A stretch of 64,000 nucleotides of DNA from Sparassis latifolia (Eukaryota > Basidiomycota > Agaricomycetes > Polyporales > Sparassidaceae): assembly GCA_018466975.1 (NCBI GenBank), contig CM031562.1:3100001-3164000 (forward strand), read 5' to 3'. How positions within the stretch are numbered: the first letter of the stretch is position 1; the number at the start of each line of letters is the position of its first letter. Positions 33,236 through 45,859 of the stretch are shown here, in pieces. Below the pieces are notes generated by a model. That model had not been told where the DNA came from. It did not search any database and worked only from the letters and a program-made list of their open reading frames with translations. The position numbers and the translations under genes were made by a program.

Positions 33236-34757
33236 TCAGTACGCGCTCGCCTGCGCGGGCAGGCCGTCCGGGAAGAACTGCGCGAAGAGCGCGGGGTAGT
33301 GCCGCTGCGCGACGTCCGGGTGGCTCCTGCGCGCGCAGCGAGCACCAAGGAGCGAGAAGTGGGGGGTGAGAAGTGAGCAGGTTGGAGACGGTGGATGCGG
33401 ATGCGCGGCTTACTTGACGCGGCCGATGAGGTTCACCTGCCCCGCGGGGAGCTCGGCGTACTCTGCGTAGTTGACCGCTGCGCGCGCACGCGACGGGGCG
33501 GGGGGCCAGGCACAGGGAAGAGGTCAGGGGTCAGAGAGAAGGTAAAAGAGTGGAACGGCGCGCACAGTCCGAAGGGCGCACCTCCCCGCGCTCCTCCTGC
33601 AGCTTCGCGATCTCCGGGCTGGCTGCACACGCAGGCGCAACATCAGCGCCCCAAACCGAACGCAACGAGGGGAAGGGGACGCACGCTCCAAGAGATGCTC
33701 GCGGACCAAGATCCCCTGCGCGATGTTCTGGAAGAACGGGACGGAGTAGCGCGGGGTCGACCCGGGGGGCGGGGAGCGCACGCGGTGCGAGGTCGCGCGC
33801 GCCGCGCCGCGCGTCGCCACCTCCAGCCCTGCACCCCCCGTATCAAATCAAATTAAATTAAATGGAGGGCGGCGGCGGCGGCGGGCGCACCTTTCCCGAT
33901 GTTGACGACGAACGTGCCCGGGAGCGGCGGGGCGTCCACCCACTCCCCCGCGAGGTTCTGCACCTGCAGCCCGGGGTGCTCCGTCGCCTGCAGCAGCTGC
34001 ACCCCGCCCATCATACATCAGCCCACACACCCCTTCCACAACACGGGACGCGACGCACGAAGGTGAGGAAGCCCGAGTCAAAGTGCGGCCCGACCCCCTG
34101 GTCGGGCTCGCCCCCCGCCCCCGGCGCGCGCGCGGGGTACCTGACGACCTTGGCGCGGTGCTGCATGTGCGCCGCGTCCTCGAAGAACGCGTCGAGCGCG
34201 CCGGGCGCGTGCCCGAGCGCCTCGGCGAGCAGGCGCGTGAAGGCGGCGCTGAGCGCCTCGAGCTGCGCGAGGTAGCGCAGGAAGGTGGCTCTGAACCCGG
34301 GGAGGAGCGCCTCGTCCGGCCACTGCCCGAAAGTGGGTCAAGGAGGGAGCTCGGAGAGGGTTAAGGGGGGACGCACCTGGGACGGCCCCCAGAGCCGGCG
34401 GTACTCCGGGTCGCCCGCGCGCCAGGGGCGCGCGTCGCACGCGGTCCCAAAGTCGAACTGCTCGCGCTGGTCCGCGCGCCCCTTGGTGAGCTCCGCGCCG
34501 AGGCGGGAGTACCCGAAGAAGTGCGGCGAGCGCGCCATGCGCACGCGGTCCTTGGCCGCCTGCGGGAGGGCGAAGAGGCGCGGGGCGTACGCGGCCACGG
34601 CTGCGACGTCTGCGGGGTCGACGGGCGCGTGGGAGAGGTAGAGGAAGCCGACGTTGATGAGGGCGTGCCGCAGCTGGGCGACGAAGGTGCCCCGGGTGTC
34701 TGGGCTGGAGAGGAGGGCGTAGTCGAGGATGGGGATGCTGGAGAAGTTGGCGGACAT
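33236..34757 (-). CDS. 2-oxoglutarate/Fe(II)-dependent oxygenase, isopenicillin N synthase family
   Basis: There are seven exons on the minus strand: 34757-34377, 34322-34059, 33996-33891, 33828-33685, 33622-33566, 33477-33414 and 33326-33236, giving about 368 aa. Residues 1-110 match the N-terminal DIOX_N region (IPILDYALL, HALINVGFLYLSHAPV, FFGYSRLGAE). The metal ligands are present: HFD at about residue 207 and a distal His at about 265, followed by the 2OG-binding R-Y-S at about 277. Such enzymes hydroxylate, desaturate or cyclise small molecules in secondary metabolism. The substrate cannot be told. The fifth exon only joins in frame with the sixth if the second of two GTGCGC donors (at 33565) is used. 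An in-frame ATG at 34781 is an alternative start. No biosynthetic cluster surrounds it. Confidence 0.85.
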
Positions 34758-34992
34758 GGCGGACGGCGGGGAAGAGGTCACTCGAGGAGAGCGTGGATTT
34801 GTAGTGGGTGGTACATGGTACGAGCAGAGGTGTGATCAGAGGGAACGATGACGCGATCGGTGAGCCGTCCCACCGTGGAGACTATTCGCAATCTTATCGT
34901 ATTTTGTGAAGGAGTCTACTGATCTAGGTTGCTCGAGAATAAATACAAGGATCCCTGCAGGGAATATTTTACGGTACAGATGGAAGACGCAG

Positions 34993-35761
34993 TCAGTGCA
35001 CGGGCTTGGGCACCCGCCTCCTGCCCAGCCTGAGCTTGAGCCCGATGCGCGCATCCCGCCGCCTCCGCTCGACCAGCAGATAGGTCACTGCGCCAAAGCC
35101 CTCGTCAGAGTCCAAGCGAATCGCGACGACGCACGGCGCTCACCGATGAATTTCTCGAGCGCGTCGATGACCTCCGACTCGGGCTTGATCTCAAAGAACG
35201 CCCGACGCGACATCCGCCAGACGCCAAAATGCCGCTTGGGCGGGTGAAAGTCGGCGAACGTCTTCTCGGGGTCGTCCGCGCGCACGAGCTGTGCGACATG
35301 GGCATGAGCACCCGCACACCGGCCATGCACGTCCAACTCACCTGGAGGCTTCCCTTGTGCACTCTCCACCGGTACTCCGCGCCCTCCCCGATCGTGAACG
35401 TCCCCCCACTGCAGCAAGAACCGATCAGCAACAACAGCGCACAACACCGAAGACGAACGCACTGCTGCTCGTCAAACGCCACGAGCTGCCCCGCGTCCAC
35501 CCACTCGCCCTCCGCGCCGTCCGGCCCAATGAAGCGCACGCGCGGCTCCCTCTGGAACAAGTCCTCGATCTCCGCGACGGGCACGAGCGTGCGCGCCTCA
35601 AAGTCGTGCTTGACCACGCGCGTCACGTTCGGGTGCCAGTACCGCGTCACGATCTCGTAGTAGAGCACGTCGTCCCCCGCGGCGAGCGTCGTGTTCCGCA
35701 GGCTGTTCGTCGCGAACTCCATCTTGTGCGGCGGCTTCGGTGCGGGCTGGCGCGGCGGCAT
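34993..35761 (-). CDS. DUF6593-like protein, 201 aa
   Basis: There are four exons, 35761-35463, 35408-35342, 35288-35144 and 35087-34993, and the phases close exactly. The protein starts MPPRQPAPKPPHKMEFATNS, then a beta-rich domain: NTTLAAGDDVLYYEIVTRYW, RVRFIGPDG, EGAEYRWRVHKG, KRHFGVWRMSRRAFFEI, DALEKFIG, TYLLVERRRRDAR. The pattern (NTTL start, YxWR strand, LLVERRRR end) fits the DUF6593 family common in Agaricomycetes, whose function is unknown. The tail is short and basic (LKLRLGRRRVPKPVH). There is no signal peptide. A TATATGAA sequence lies about 50 bp upstream. It is head-to-tail with the oxygenase gene. Confidence 0.75.
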
Positions 35762-35806
35762 CGTGTCGTGGGGTCGAACTTGGCCGGGATGGTGCGACGG
35801 TGGGGT

Positions 35807-35814
35807 TCATATAC
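35807..35814 (-). promoter_or_regulatory. TATA-like box of the DUF6593-like gene
   Basis: TATATGAA on the minus strand, about 46 bp before the ATG at 35761. Confidence 0.35.
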
Positions 35815-35819
35815 CCTCC

Positions 35820-38699
35820 CTCGTGAGTGACGGACACGGGCACCGGTGGAATGCGCGCGAAATGGGACGAGCGAATGGGGGGCGGGGGATTTGCCCGCCG
35901 AGAGCGGCAGGGCGCGAAGGCTCCCAGCGCTGTGAACGGGCGCGGTGCTCGTCTCCCAGGCATCTCCACTGGAAGATTGTGTTCACCCGATGCGAACATC
36001 CGTCGGTAGCCAGGGTTTCACATCGTAGGAGACACGTCCGGCATGAAGAAGGCCCCTCGGCAGCGCACGGACGTTGTCCACCCAGATGAGGACAAAAGCC
36101 TGAGACTGAGAGCTGGACAAAAAGGCGTGTGATGCACCCGGCGATGACATCACGGCGCCCGCTCTGGGCGACGAGAGGTTCGCACGCCGATGAGGACGTC
36201 CTGAAAAACCTGACTGCTCCGATGCCTGCGTGTGTGCCGGCTTCTCAGGAGGGAGCTGCCAAGTGTCCACTGGGAGACGTCAGTCGTGACAGAACGCAGA
36301 CAGGCCTGAAGACGCACAAGAATAGTCGATCCCACGTCAACTCTAGATCGCATCGTGACCAGTACGGCTTTTTCCCGGATCGGGGCTGTAGCCAGCCTGT
36401 TCCTGGGAAGACGTGTTCTTCTCTTGGGATGACGACTATGAGAACGAGAACCGTGCGGACCTCGAGACATCGTATACCACACACCCAGAGCTCGGCCTCG
36501 CGGTACCGGTACACCGAGCACTTCCTGCTCAGGAAGACAGATCCCTTGAAGGTGGCAAGCGCGTTTCGAAAATGTGTATTTGCATCATCGTACTATTCCC
36601 GTATTCCTGTGTGCTTTTGTTCGTGGACGCTCGCGCTGCGCCCCATCGTTCCACCTCTTAGTGTGCGGCGCGCTGCCCTCGAGGTCTCCTTGCCCGGTCG
36701 TCAAGGCCGGTCTCTCGAACGGCGAACGCCCGGACCTTATTTCCCGCCCCAGAATAAAAATGGTGTTCGCATTCGTAGGCGGCCTTATCAGCCTGCAGCG
36801 CCACGATCGAGCCTGGACGACATGCGGTTTATCTCAAGGTCCGAGTCTATCACTGTGTCAGGACGACGCACGAACTGCGCGGAGCGAACGAATCGAAAAT
36901 CGTCTGCCGCAAGGCTGCGCGAAACAGGCCTTGGAACGAGCGACGGACGTGCGGGTTCTTCCCGCGACCTTGACGGTCTGGTACGGCGCGACTGGCGATA
37001 CGGGAAGAAGCCGGAGGGCGACCGAAGGCGATGTAAGATAGATAGACGGCGGGTCAGTACACACGTCGCGCGGAATTCGGATCGGCGCACATGAATAATC
37101 GCATCGACGAGGGACGGTGAATGGTGATACGGACGCGCAGGGTCGGAAGGGGAAGGGAACGGCGAGACTTTTCGCACGTATTGGGCGCAGATGAGCACAG
37201 ATACAGGTGGGCCCATACACCGTCGCGTCTTGCAATCCGCCGCCGCAGCAAGCCAAAGAGAGCGGCCGGCCCAGAGGTCTGCAGTGTAGATCTGTCAAAC
37301 TAGCATGCGGTAAACTGGCTATGTGTTTCTTGGCTGGACATCGCTACAGCAACCAAGGAAACACGAATGCGGTGGCATAGAGAGGACCGCTCACTTTCCT
37401 CTCCTCGGGGATGGTTGACGCGCCTAGAACTGGCAGGTTTCCGTCAGCGTGCTGAAAGTGGTGAAGAGATTTTCATGAACGCGATATCTTATCTCGATTC
37501 GTCGAATACGCACCGCAAATATAGAGGTGCTTGCTCATTCATTGCGCACAGAAATAATGCAGCCGCTCGGGGATAAAAACCAGAGAGAATGCAGGAAACC
37601 GGGCTGTGGAGTGCCATCGGTCCGGATCTCGGGAGCAGTCATGTCGGAGCACAGATGGATATGCCCTTAGACACGGCTGCCTGAGATATCAATAACATCC
37701 AGCAAAGATGGGGCACTAGGCAAAGGCTGTGGCAATCCAGTCGCGAGTAAGTATCTCCCACGGTGGATGGCCCGACTTTGTTTCATGCCCCCAAAGCTAT
37801 GATAGTGGTATTAGAGAGGAGCCTATCGAATATTATTCACGAACGCTCGACCTCTGTGCTTGGTGATTTCCTTGTTGTGTCCTTGCTGCGAGTACGATCG
37901 TCCATGTCCGTATTCTGTCGCCGAGAAGCGGAGAATTTGAGCATGGAATCTCAATGCAGAGCACTGTTACCCGCCAAGAGGTATGTATGTAGCGCGAACT
38001 AACAGCGGGATCTCAGACACTACCTCCCATACGCGCGACACCAAGAACCTGTTCGCGCTCAGATACACGAAGAGTATCTCAGCACAAGCAAGTTCTCGGT
38101 GTCCTCGAACCCCAGAATGCCAGGATAATGCAACTAAATGGGACGTTACGTTGCGAGAGTCTTGTGTCGTGAGATGTACAGTCTGCGAGTGGTTTTTGCC
38201 GTTAGAGCGTGACAAAAAAAGACTTGGATTGGCTTACCTGCATACCTCTCGAGCACGTCGCAGCGGTATGCCGGCATGGGCAGCGAGAGTTCAGGACAAG
38301 TCCTGGGCGTCCTTGCCAGCTGTCAACCACAAATACAGCCTAGAAGTGCATGCGGAGGCTGCAGGGACTGGCACTTGTTGTTGATGGCCCTTGGAAGGCG
38401 CGTGGAAAGTGGACAATGTTGGCGCTGCAAATTCGGCCGCGGTGGCAACGACGAGATCTGTATCATAAACTGGAAAGGGTCTTTTCGCTACTCATCTGTT
38501 TGTTGTGTCGATGATCCGCAGGATGCGGAGGCAGAAGGAAGGGGCTGCAAGGTGCTGGCAGCCGTTGACTATGGACGTGGATATGCGAGGTCCGGGGGAC
38601 AGTCATTTATCGTAGATAGCGAAGGCAGAATGAGGGTGCAGAAATGCACCGATGACACACCACGTCAACCGGAATCCAGCGAGGAGGAAAGTCACCCTA
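35820..38699. other. Gene-poor region
   Basis: A long open frame at 36129-37094 (+) overlaps open frames on the other strand and lacks recognisable motifs. I see no exon chain with consistent phase. A frame at 38276-38707 (+) is Cys-rich in its first half but unplaceable. Confidence 0.5.
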
Positions 38700-39230
38700 A
38701 ACCATAAGATCAATGCTAGCAATAAAACATAGAGATGATTTTTACGGGCCCTAGGTCGCGTCAAGCCGGTCGACTGGCGGATGCAGCAGTTTCGAACGTG
38801 TTTCTGCTCACCACTGTCGCGCACCCTACAACTTTCCCGGATTTTCGTCCTACACGCTGCTGGACTCTCGAGTAAAGCGTCATCCTCCCTAACGGACGCA
38901 GTCGCGTTTGGAGTGACAGAGGGGGGAGGAAATCGGGAACGAAGGTAACTTATTGACCGTGGGCCCAATGCTACGCGCACCACTTACCCGCCCGCTGCAT
39001 CCCTCTCGAATATGGTGTCATCTCGAAGCCGCGACTTCTGGCTATCGGATGTTGTCACGTTTGAAGCTATAGAGGGGAGAGATATTTGAGAACAAATGTT
39101 GAAGTCGAAGGCGAGCGAGTCGGCTAATTGTCAACCGTGCTGGCGGCTCCCCTAAACTGATCTCGAGCTTTCTTCTGAGCTAGACTGGGGACGATGAGGA
39201 GGGAGAGAAAGACGGGCCTAACGCTGGCAA
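38700..39230. repeat. Dispersed module, copy 2
   Basis: Ordered similarity to 13255-13799: CGGACGCAGTCGCGTT, GGGAACGAAGGTAA, GCGCACCACTTACCCG, CTGCATCC, TCTCGAAGCC, GGCTATCGGATG, GTTGAAGTCG and GGGCCTAACG in the same order and spacing. It is diverged and holds no intact frame. Its presence about 25 kb away, outside the satellite zone, shows the module is dispersed. Confidence 0.5.
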
Positions 39231-39439
39231 TTAATGAGCGCATAAAGGCGCATAAGCGTCACGGTAAGCGCCTGCCAGCACACTTTAGGTCATACTGACC
39301 GCCACAGTCACTGGCATGGCAGTCATACCGATGAGCGGGCAAGTTCACGCTACTCATCGGTATACATGCTGCGGTCCAGGCTGCCTCACCGCAGATCAAT
39401 TGAATGTTCAACATACGACGAGTCCCTCCCTCTCATTCT

Positions 39440-39740
39440 TCCTTCTCCACTGGCCCTTCCACCCCCAGTTGAAATACAGTACTTGTGGCTGAAATTGCTG
39501 TCCTCCTTGTAAGAGGTGAGTTCGGAGACTTGGAAGGAACATCCCTGCCGTCTGCGGAAAATGTACTGTTCTTCGATGAACAACACATCGCAGTCGTAGC
39601 CGAATGCATCATCATTCGGCTACGACTGCGATGTGTTGTTTGTCAAAGAACTTTAGCACATTTTTTCAAACTCACCCTTTACAAGGAGGACAGCAATGTC
39701 AGCAGCGAGTATTTCATGGCTACCATCATCAACAGGGCAG
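39440..39740. repeat. Fold-back inverted repeat with perfect 28 bp core arms
   Basis: The core arms 39579-39606 and 39613-39640 are exactly complementary around a 6 bp loop (CATCAT). Similarity extends outward, with insertions: TTGCTGTCCTCCTTGTAA near 39495 is inverted at about 39677-39694, and GGTGAGTT is shared. The same short peptide pattern (YKEDSN) is encoded on the minus strand of the left arm and the plus strand of the right arm. A 149-residue frame runs through the loop (39485-39934, +) and is probably a by-product of the structure. Confidence 0.85.
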
Positions 39741-42700
39741 AAAAGGACAAGGTGCATGGGTATGTCCTGGCCCAACAGAGTGTTGATTGCCAGTCATGCA
39801 GCATCAGTGGATCTACAACACCCAGGTCCATGGCAGATTTCAAAATGCAGATGTGCTTCTGTCCTGCAGACTCGCGGGTTTTCGAAGGATGCATGTGCAG
39901 ATTGAAAGCCGTGATAAAGCTGACGAAAGACTAGTCCTAGTCCTTGGTCACCTCTGTCACGGCTTGCGAGTCGCATGGCGAGGTGAAGTCGAGCAGTTGC
40001 AAGGGATTGGTTTGATGGTAACACAGGCTTCGAGCTGTACCCAAGTAACTTCTGTGAGTCTCTCTAAGCCAGATTCGATGTTTCCACTGACTGAGGGTCA
40101 TTAATTCATTGCTGTTCCGGATGTGAATTAGTTTCCTCTGGCTGGACTCCAAGTCTATTTTCCACGAATTTTATTGACACGAACTTCATTGGGTATCTCA
40201 TGCTTGTCTTCACTTACTCTACCTGCATGCAGCGTATCTGTTCAACCACATATTTTCCCTTGCTCTCGTACACTCTATGCTGAATACGTTTTTGCTCAGT
40301 GGATCGGCCTACAAATTCTTATCTATCCGTGTCAACATCTTCTCCACCTCCGCCTGCGTCGAAGGTTGCCGGTACCTGATATGAGACATGTCTAGTTTAC
40401 TAAGGGAAGGGTTAAACAGCCCCGAACATATCGGCTAGCATCACGACTGTAAGAGGCCAAGGAAACAGTCCCGTAAAAAAGAAAATACAGATGTCGACGA
40501 GCGTTCGAGACTCGACTGACTCGCTCGGCTCAAAGACCAGCAGAACTGACGATCCTTACCGCCTGTCGGTGATGCAGACAAGCGTGGTCCTGCGCTAGGG
40601 CTAGGAGCAGCGCTGACACGGGAGAGCAGGAACGCGGGCGCATGCCGCGTCCCTGCCTGCGGTACGCTCCGTACGCGGTGGGCCATCGGCGGGCTTTATT
40701 GGCCCGGTACCCGATCGTAGCGAAGAGCTAATGCTGGCCACCGATGGCATTCAGTGAGATTCGCTCCCCGTGGACATGCCGGGTGTCATATAGGTCATAT
40801 AGGTCTAGCCGAGACGGGCAGGAGGAAAGCTTGCGATCTTCAAAACGTGCATGATCCTGGATCGAAATTCAACGCGCAGTCGTAAGTGCATCCGGAAACA
40901 CACCTCTGTTCGACGATATCTGTCTCTGCGGCATTTGACGAGCTTTCTCCGTGTACCCGTTTAGCGAGCTGATCCTGGACGAATTGCGAGGGGAATTCCG
41001 TTCCGCTGCATGCTTCAGGGATAGGCATCAACGTGGGGATGACCTCGTCCACGATGTTGGCGATTACTGCGTCGTCGCATTCATTGGCTGTGAGTATATA
41101 GCTCGGGCACGGGTGCGGAGTGAGGTGAACGAATAACGAGACCGTGACGTCAGTCTGTCGTTTGAACGATACAACTTTACCGCACCTTACAAAATCCCAG
41201 ACATCATCGGATGCGCTAGAACTCCTCGCAAACCAAGACCGGAGCTCATTACTGGGAACCCGAGGCTAGGCTTGCACGTCCCCGCCTTGACAATGTCAGC
41301 CATTGAACACTTTCTGTACAAGTTAATGCACTCAACTCTCGCTCCACAGATCTGAGCGACCACGGCCGCATCCCAAATCCACTCAGAATAATCCTTCGCC
41401 CGAGACCCACCAAGAGATTGCTTTGGCGCTGATGCGAGAACGTAAAACCATCTCCGTCGGACTGTTTCTTGGTGCTGACTATTCGTTCATGACATCGAAA
41501 AGGATAAGCATTAATCACACGCGTCCGCAAAATCTCTTGCTTCAAGGAGTGCCGCCGGCGAACCAACAACGCTGAAAGTTATGACCCAAGATGCGTGTTG
41601 CCAGAGGACGAGGACCGCTACGTCCGGTCGGGAGGTCGGAGTTCAGCCGGAGCGGTATAAGAGGGTGGAATCTGCCGACGTGTAGACCCGTGTCTCAGGT
41701 ATCGGCCAGAGATTTATAACGCACCAGCACCTGGTGAGGATGGCACAGTAACGTGTTACATCGACCGTCGTGCAGGCTGCCAAGACCTTGTATTCACCGG
41801 GGACAGAGGTAGCAGAGGGAAATCTGGGAGATGATATGTCACGAGATGGTAAGTGCAACCACACGAGTGTTGAATCACAATGCAGTGGGCACACCTGTCT
41901 TGGGAATTGTCATCTTATTGGCCGTCTGTGCACGCTTTCTCGTCGTCACGGTGGACATACGCTGCATGAGATTCGGTAGGCAGATTCCCGGTTGTATCGA
42001 CACTATTTCCACCCGTTTCCGAGCTGCAGAGAAATACGCACGTATAGACAGAAAGCTCGATAAAATTGTTCTTAAGCATCTCGCTATTGCAAAGAGTAGA
42101 TCCATTCGCAGGCTCTTCGAGAGGGGGCATCGCTGAGGTCTGTAAGAATCAATATGCGCCAAAAGCAATAGCACTCACCTCTCGATTTACATCAGCACGA
42201 AGGCACGGCTCATGAGGAGCATTTTGTACCTGTGCGGGAATACTGTAAGAATTTCGGTTGAATCGGAAGTATACTCACCGCCCCTTTCAACTCGAGTGAT
42301 CGCGGTTTCGGCGAGATATTTTCAGCGCTGTTATATGTCGGGACAAGTGCTACAGTAGTCTTCCATGGAATATAGATGAGGAAGATGCCACGAAGTGGGT
42401 GCATGCGTTGAACCAAGATCACAGGCGCCGGCACCAACGAATCTTCCCCAGCTACCACCACGTCCGCCTGCAGCTGCTGCCACGCTTGTCCTCCTCGTCC
42501 TCTCTTCCTTGAACGCAAACTTCAAGGAAAACCTATGCTTTCTTCTCGGTTTGCTTATCGCTTGTCAGACGGCCCCCATACCTTGTCCGCTTTAGTGCGA
42601 AAGCTGGTTGCCGCACCCTATACCCAAGTCGTTCCGCTCACTCCTTGTATGTAGAGCTGTCGAGCTACCTCTAGGTATCGGAATTTTCATGCGTCTAACT

Positions 42701-44140
42701 GATTGTTTTCTCTCCGTAGGACAGCTATCCACCATAATCGGGCAGCCAGGTTAAATGTGCAACGGAGATCCGGCGACAGAACGGTCAAGCCGATGCGAAT
42801 CGTGGGTATGCTGACCTCTCCATTTTATGCCGTGAGTAGAGAAAGTCATTAAATCGCAAGTCAGGGAACGTATCAATCCTGGGCTAGAGATTGGGCTGGA
42901 GATTATGCTCGTGTCGCTGCTGAGGAAGGATAACTCCTGATTGTCGTCAGGGACACGTCTGTTTGAACGTTGAGGACGTCTGCCTGGTCAGTTCTATTTG
43001 TTATTCTGATGTAGCCCTCACTAACGCTGTATTCGTGCACTTAGTTGGAATGGCGTATCGGTACGTGGTGTTACCGTCTTTCCTCCTTGTCTAACTATCG
43101 TCGTTGTTTTTTAAAGGACAGAGCTCGTTGACGCTTCGATAAATAAACTCCTACGTCTGCACTCGGTTTTCTGGCGTACTCTCAGACGGTGCTCTCACTG
43201 CTTGATAATGTCTTTTTCCCTTGGCCTCGTGCATCGGCGCATGCATAATCCTGGTGGAATCGTGACCTAGGACAACATATGGACTCACAACTGTCGTGCC
43301 TGGCTTTCCCTCTTCTAAGTAGCTGGTGCCATTCTATCTACCTCGTCGAACTTTCCGAGTGCATTGCTTATCGCGGGACATTTCCCCATTACAGCTCTGT
43401 GTCTGCCGATTTCCGAATAAACGCGTCTTGTGTGTCGTGATTCCTCTGGATCGTGCGTCTCGCTTTCGACCGCCAAACTCTTCATGTCTCGCATAGCTCC
43501 TCTTCACGAATGTGCCAGTGATGCGACGGCGACTTCGGCTCATCCACCGGGGGATGCACTGTGCTTCTAAACGTGGAGGACGGTGTTGTACGTTATAGAG
43601 CAGGCTAGGCCGCGTTATCGCCTCTTATCTGTGAGCGTTTCTGTCTCCACGCGGAGGGTTTGTTCGTCAGAACTGGTGAGTTGTTGTTCCTCTTACGTTC
43701 TGTATGCCTTGTTGACGGTGTTGCAGTGCATGTGCGTTGCGCTCGAAGTCGCCTGGGACGCGGTGCCGATCTGCTCAAGGGTCTCCGTACCGGTGAAGTG
43801 GCTCTACTCCGCACGACTCCGACGACAGCGGCCCAGGGCTACTTTCGGAGGGTTGAAACGATGGCGCGCATCGCTAAGGTCGCTCTGGTGGCTGCTGGCT
43901 GGTGGCCTGAGCAGGTCTGATGTGGACCGGGAGGGGTGGGCATGTCTGTAGGGAGAGAAATAAATGTTGTTGGAGGAAAATGGGGCGCACGGGCCTTGTG
44001 AGCTGAGCCGGATGAGAGGGCCGGGATATGCCGAGCGAGGGGTTGAAGGTTTGCTGTTGACCATCAACCGCGACCACTCTCTCGCCAACGTCCCGCGCCC
44101 ACCACCGCTGCCGCCCTTCTTTCGCTCTTACGCGTCGATA
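39741..44140. other. Gene-poor region
   Basis: Open frames are short and overlap on both strands (40441-40686, 41249-41569, 41875-42174 and 43583-43951 are the longest). A small direct duplication GTCATATAG occurs twice near 40786. I recognise no gene. The last ~150 bp before 44141 is pyrimidine-rich and probably contains the promoter of the PWWP gene. Confidence 0.5.
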
Positions 44141-45859
44141 ATGAGCAAAAAGAACGCAAAGACACAGCCGCCGAAGGACAACTCGTACGAGCTCCGCGAT
44201 GTCGTCCTCGCAAAGGTGCGCGGCTACCCACCCTGGCCAGGCATGGTGCGTGATCTCTGCCTCGCGCCGCGTTTTGATCCTCATATCCTGCACGTATCTG
44301 CGTTACTTTTGCTCGTGCACGCGTAGATCGTGGATCCAGAGAGCGTCCCCCAAAACGTCTCCAACGAGCGTCCCAATGCCAAGTCGAAAAAGGGAAACTG
44401 GTACTGCGTCCGCTTCTTCCCTGCCGGCGATTAGTACGTGTCCCCTTGCTCTCCCCTTCGCGCACCCGCTCACACCGATTTTACCCTCAGCGCTTGGATG
44501 GTTCCCAAAGATATCTCCAAGCTCCAGCCGCACGAGATCCAGGCGTACATCAACGAACCCTACAAACGCTCTGGCGACCTCCTCCAGGGCTATCGCATCG
44601 CCCTCGATCCCACCAAGTGGGAGGAGGAGCGCGAGGCCCTCCGTGCCGAGGCCGCCGAGGCGGAGGCGAACGCTGAGGTCGACCAGCTCGACGCTAGCGA
44701 GGAAGACGAAGACATGGACGAAGGAGAGCCCAGAAAGAAGTCTCGCAAGCGCAAGCGCGACTCGGAGCCCGCCCCTGCTAAGACAAGCAGGGCGAAGAGC
44801 AAACCAAAGAAGGAATCGGCAGAGCCCGCCCCCAAGAAGAAGGCGGCAGGCGGTAAGGGCAGGAGGAATGGCGTCAAATCCAAGGCTATGGTCGAGTCCG
44901 AGGATGAGGGCGCGGAGCCTGAGGAAGAGGATGCCGGCCCAAGCAAGCAGACCTCGCCGCCACCCGCAAAAAAGGCGAAGCGAGAAAATCAGGGCGAAGA
45001 GGAGGGCGAATGTGAGCTTTCTCCGACTAAGTTCGCATTTGTTGGATCCCTGGACCTGATAATCCGTGATTCTAGCCGCTCAGAGCAACGACCCAGAGGC
45101 CATGAAAGTTCGGGAGTGGAGACACAAGCTACAAAAGGCATTCTTGGGCAAGGTCGTGCCCAAGGAGGAGGTACGCCCTATCGTATCGCCATCGTCCATA
45201 CTTTGATTTGTACCTTCGCCCCTCCAGGAGATGCCCCCTTTAGACCAGCTGTTCGCGACTATTGAGAATTACGAGAACATGACTATCCACTGCCTCTCCG
45301 TAAGTCTTTACCCGCTTCCCTTCTGTCGTGCTTGCGCCGCGCTGGCGCCGCGCATGCGCTCACGCACAAAGTTTCCCGCGGCGCCCTTTCACATGATCAC
45401 GCCACCCTACTTCTTCCACATCAGACATGGTATAAGCTGACTCGCGCCGCAGTTCTCGAAAATTGGCAAGGTGATGCGGCATTTACACGCGCTCTCCGAG
45501 GAGAAGGTCCCCGCGATAGCGAGTTCAAGTTCAGGGATCGCGCCAAAGCGCTCGTCGACAAGTGGCAGGATATCGTTAACGCGAACAAGACGAACGGCGA
45601 GCCCAAGACCTCAGCGAACGGTGCGAGTGCGAGCCCGCAGAACAAACCCGAGGCGACGAACGGGAAGGTCCAGAGTGAGGAGCCCAAGGAGGGCCATGAA
45701 CTCGCTATGGAGGTCGATGCGGATGCGGATGCGGACGCGAAGGGCGAAGAGGCGCCTGCTGCAGACGCTGAGGCGGAGGAAGAGCCGGATGATGCCCATG
45801 CTGACCCGGCTGGCGACGAGTCTGCGTTGGCCGATGTCACCATGTCGGAAGCTGCATGA
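44141..45859 (+). CDS. PWWP-domain protein with TFIIS-N/LEDGF-like C-terminal domain
   Basis: Exons are 44141-44245, 44327-44433, 44491-45011, 45076-45170, 45228-45299 and 45453-45859. The PWWP domain is residues ~15-85 (VVLAKVRGYPPWPGM, then IVDPESVP, GNWYCVRFFPAGDYAWM). A long acidic/Lys-rich linker with nuclear-localisation-like KKSRKRKR follows. The helical TFIIS-N-like bundle (KVREWRHKLQKAFLGK, PPLDQLFATIENYENMTI, FSKIGKVMRHLHAL, RDRAKALVDKWQDI) comes next, then an acidic tail. PWWP domains bind methylated histone H3 and DNA, and this pairing is typical of LEDGF-like transcription-elongation factors. In the last exon the frame shifts by one in a CCCC run at 45509-45512. The codons before and after are both conserved in style, so either a base is missing from the assembly or the gene is mutated. 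Confidence 0.85.

Noticed and set aside
36129..37094. 321-codon plus-strand frame
   Set aside because: It has no motif, no splice context and no start context, and overlapping minus-strand frames of similar length point to chance in GC-rich DNA.
39485..39934. 149-residue protein spanning the fold-back
   Set aside because: The frame passes through both arms and the loop of the inverted repeat, so its first half is encoded by a sequence whose inverse encodes the next part. A structural by-product is more likely than a gene.
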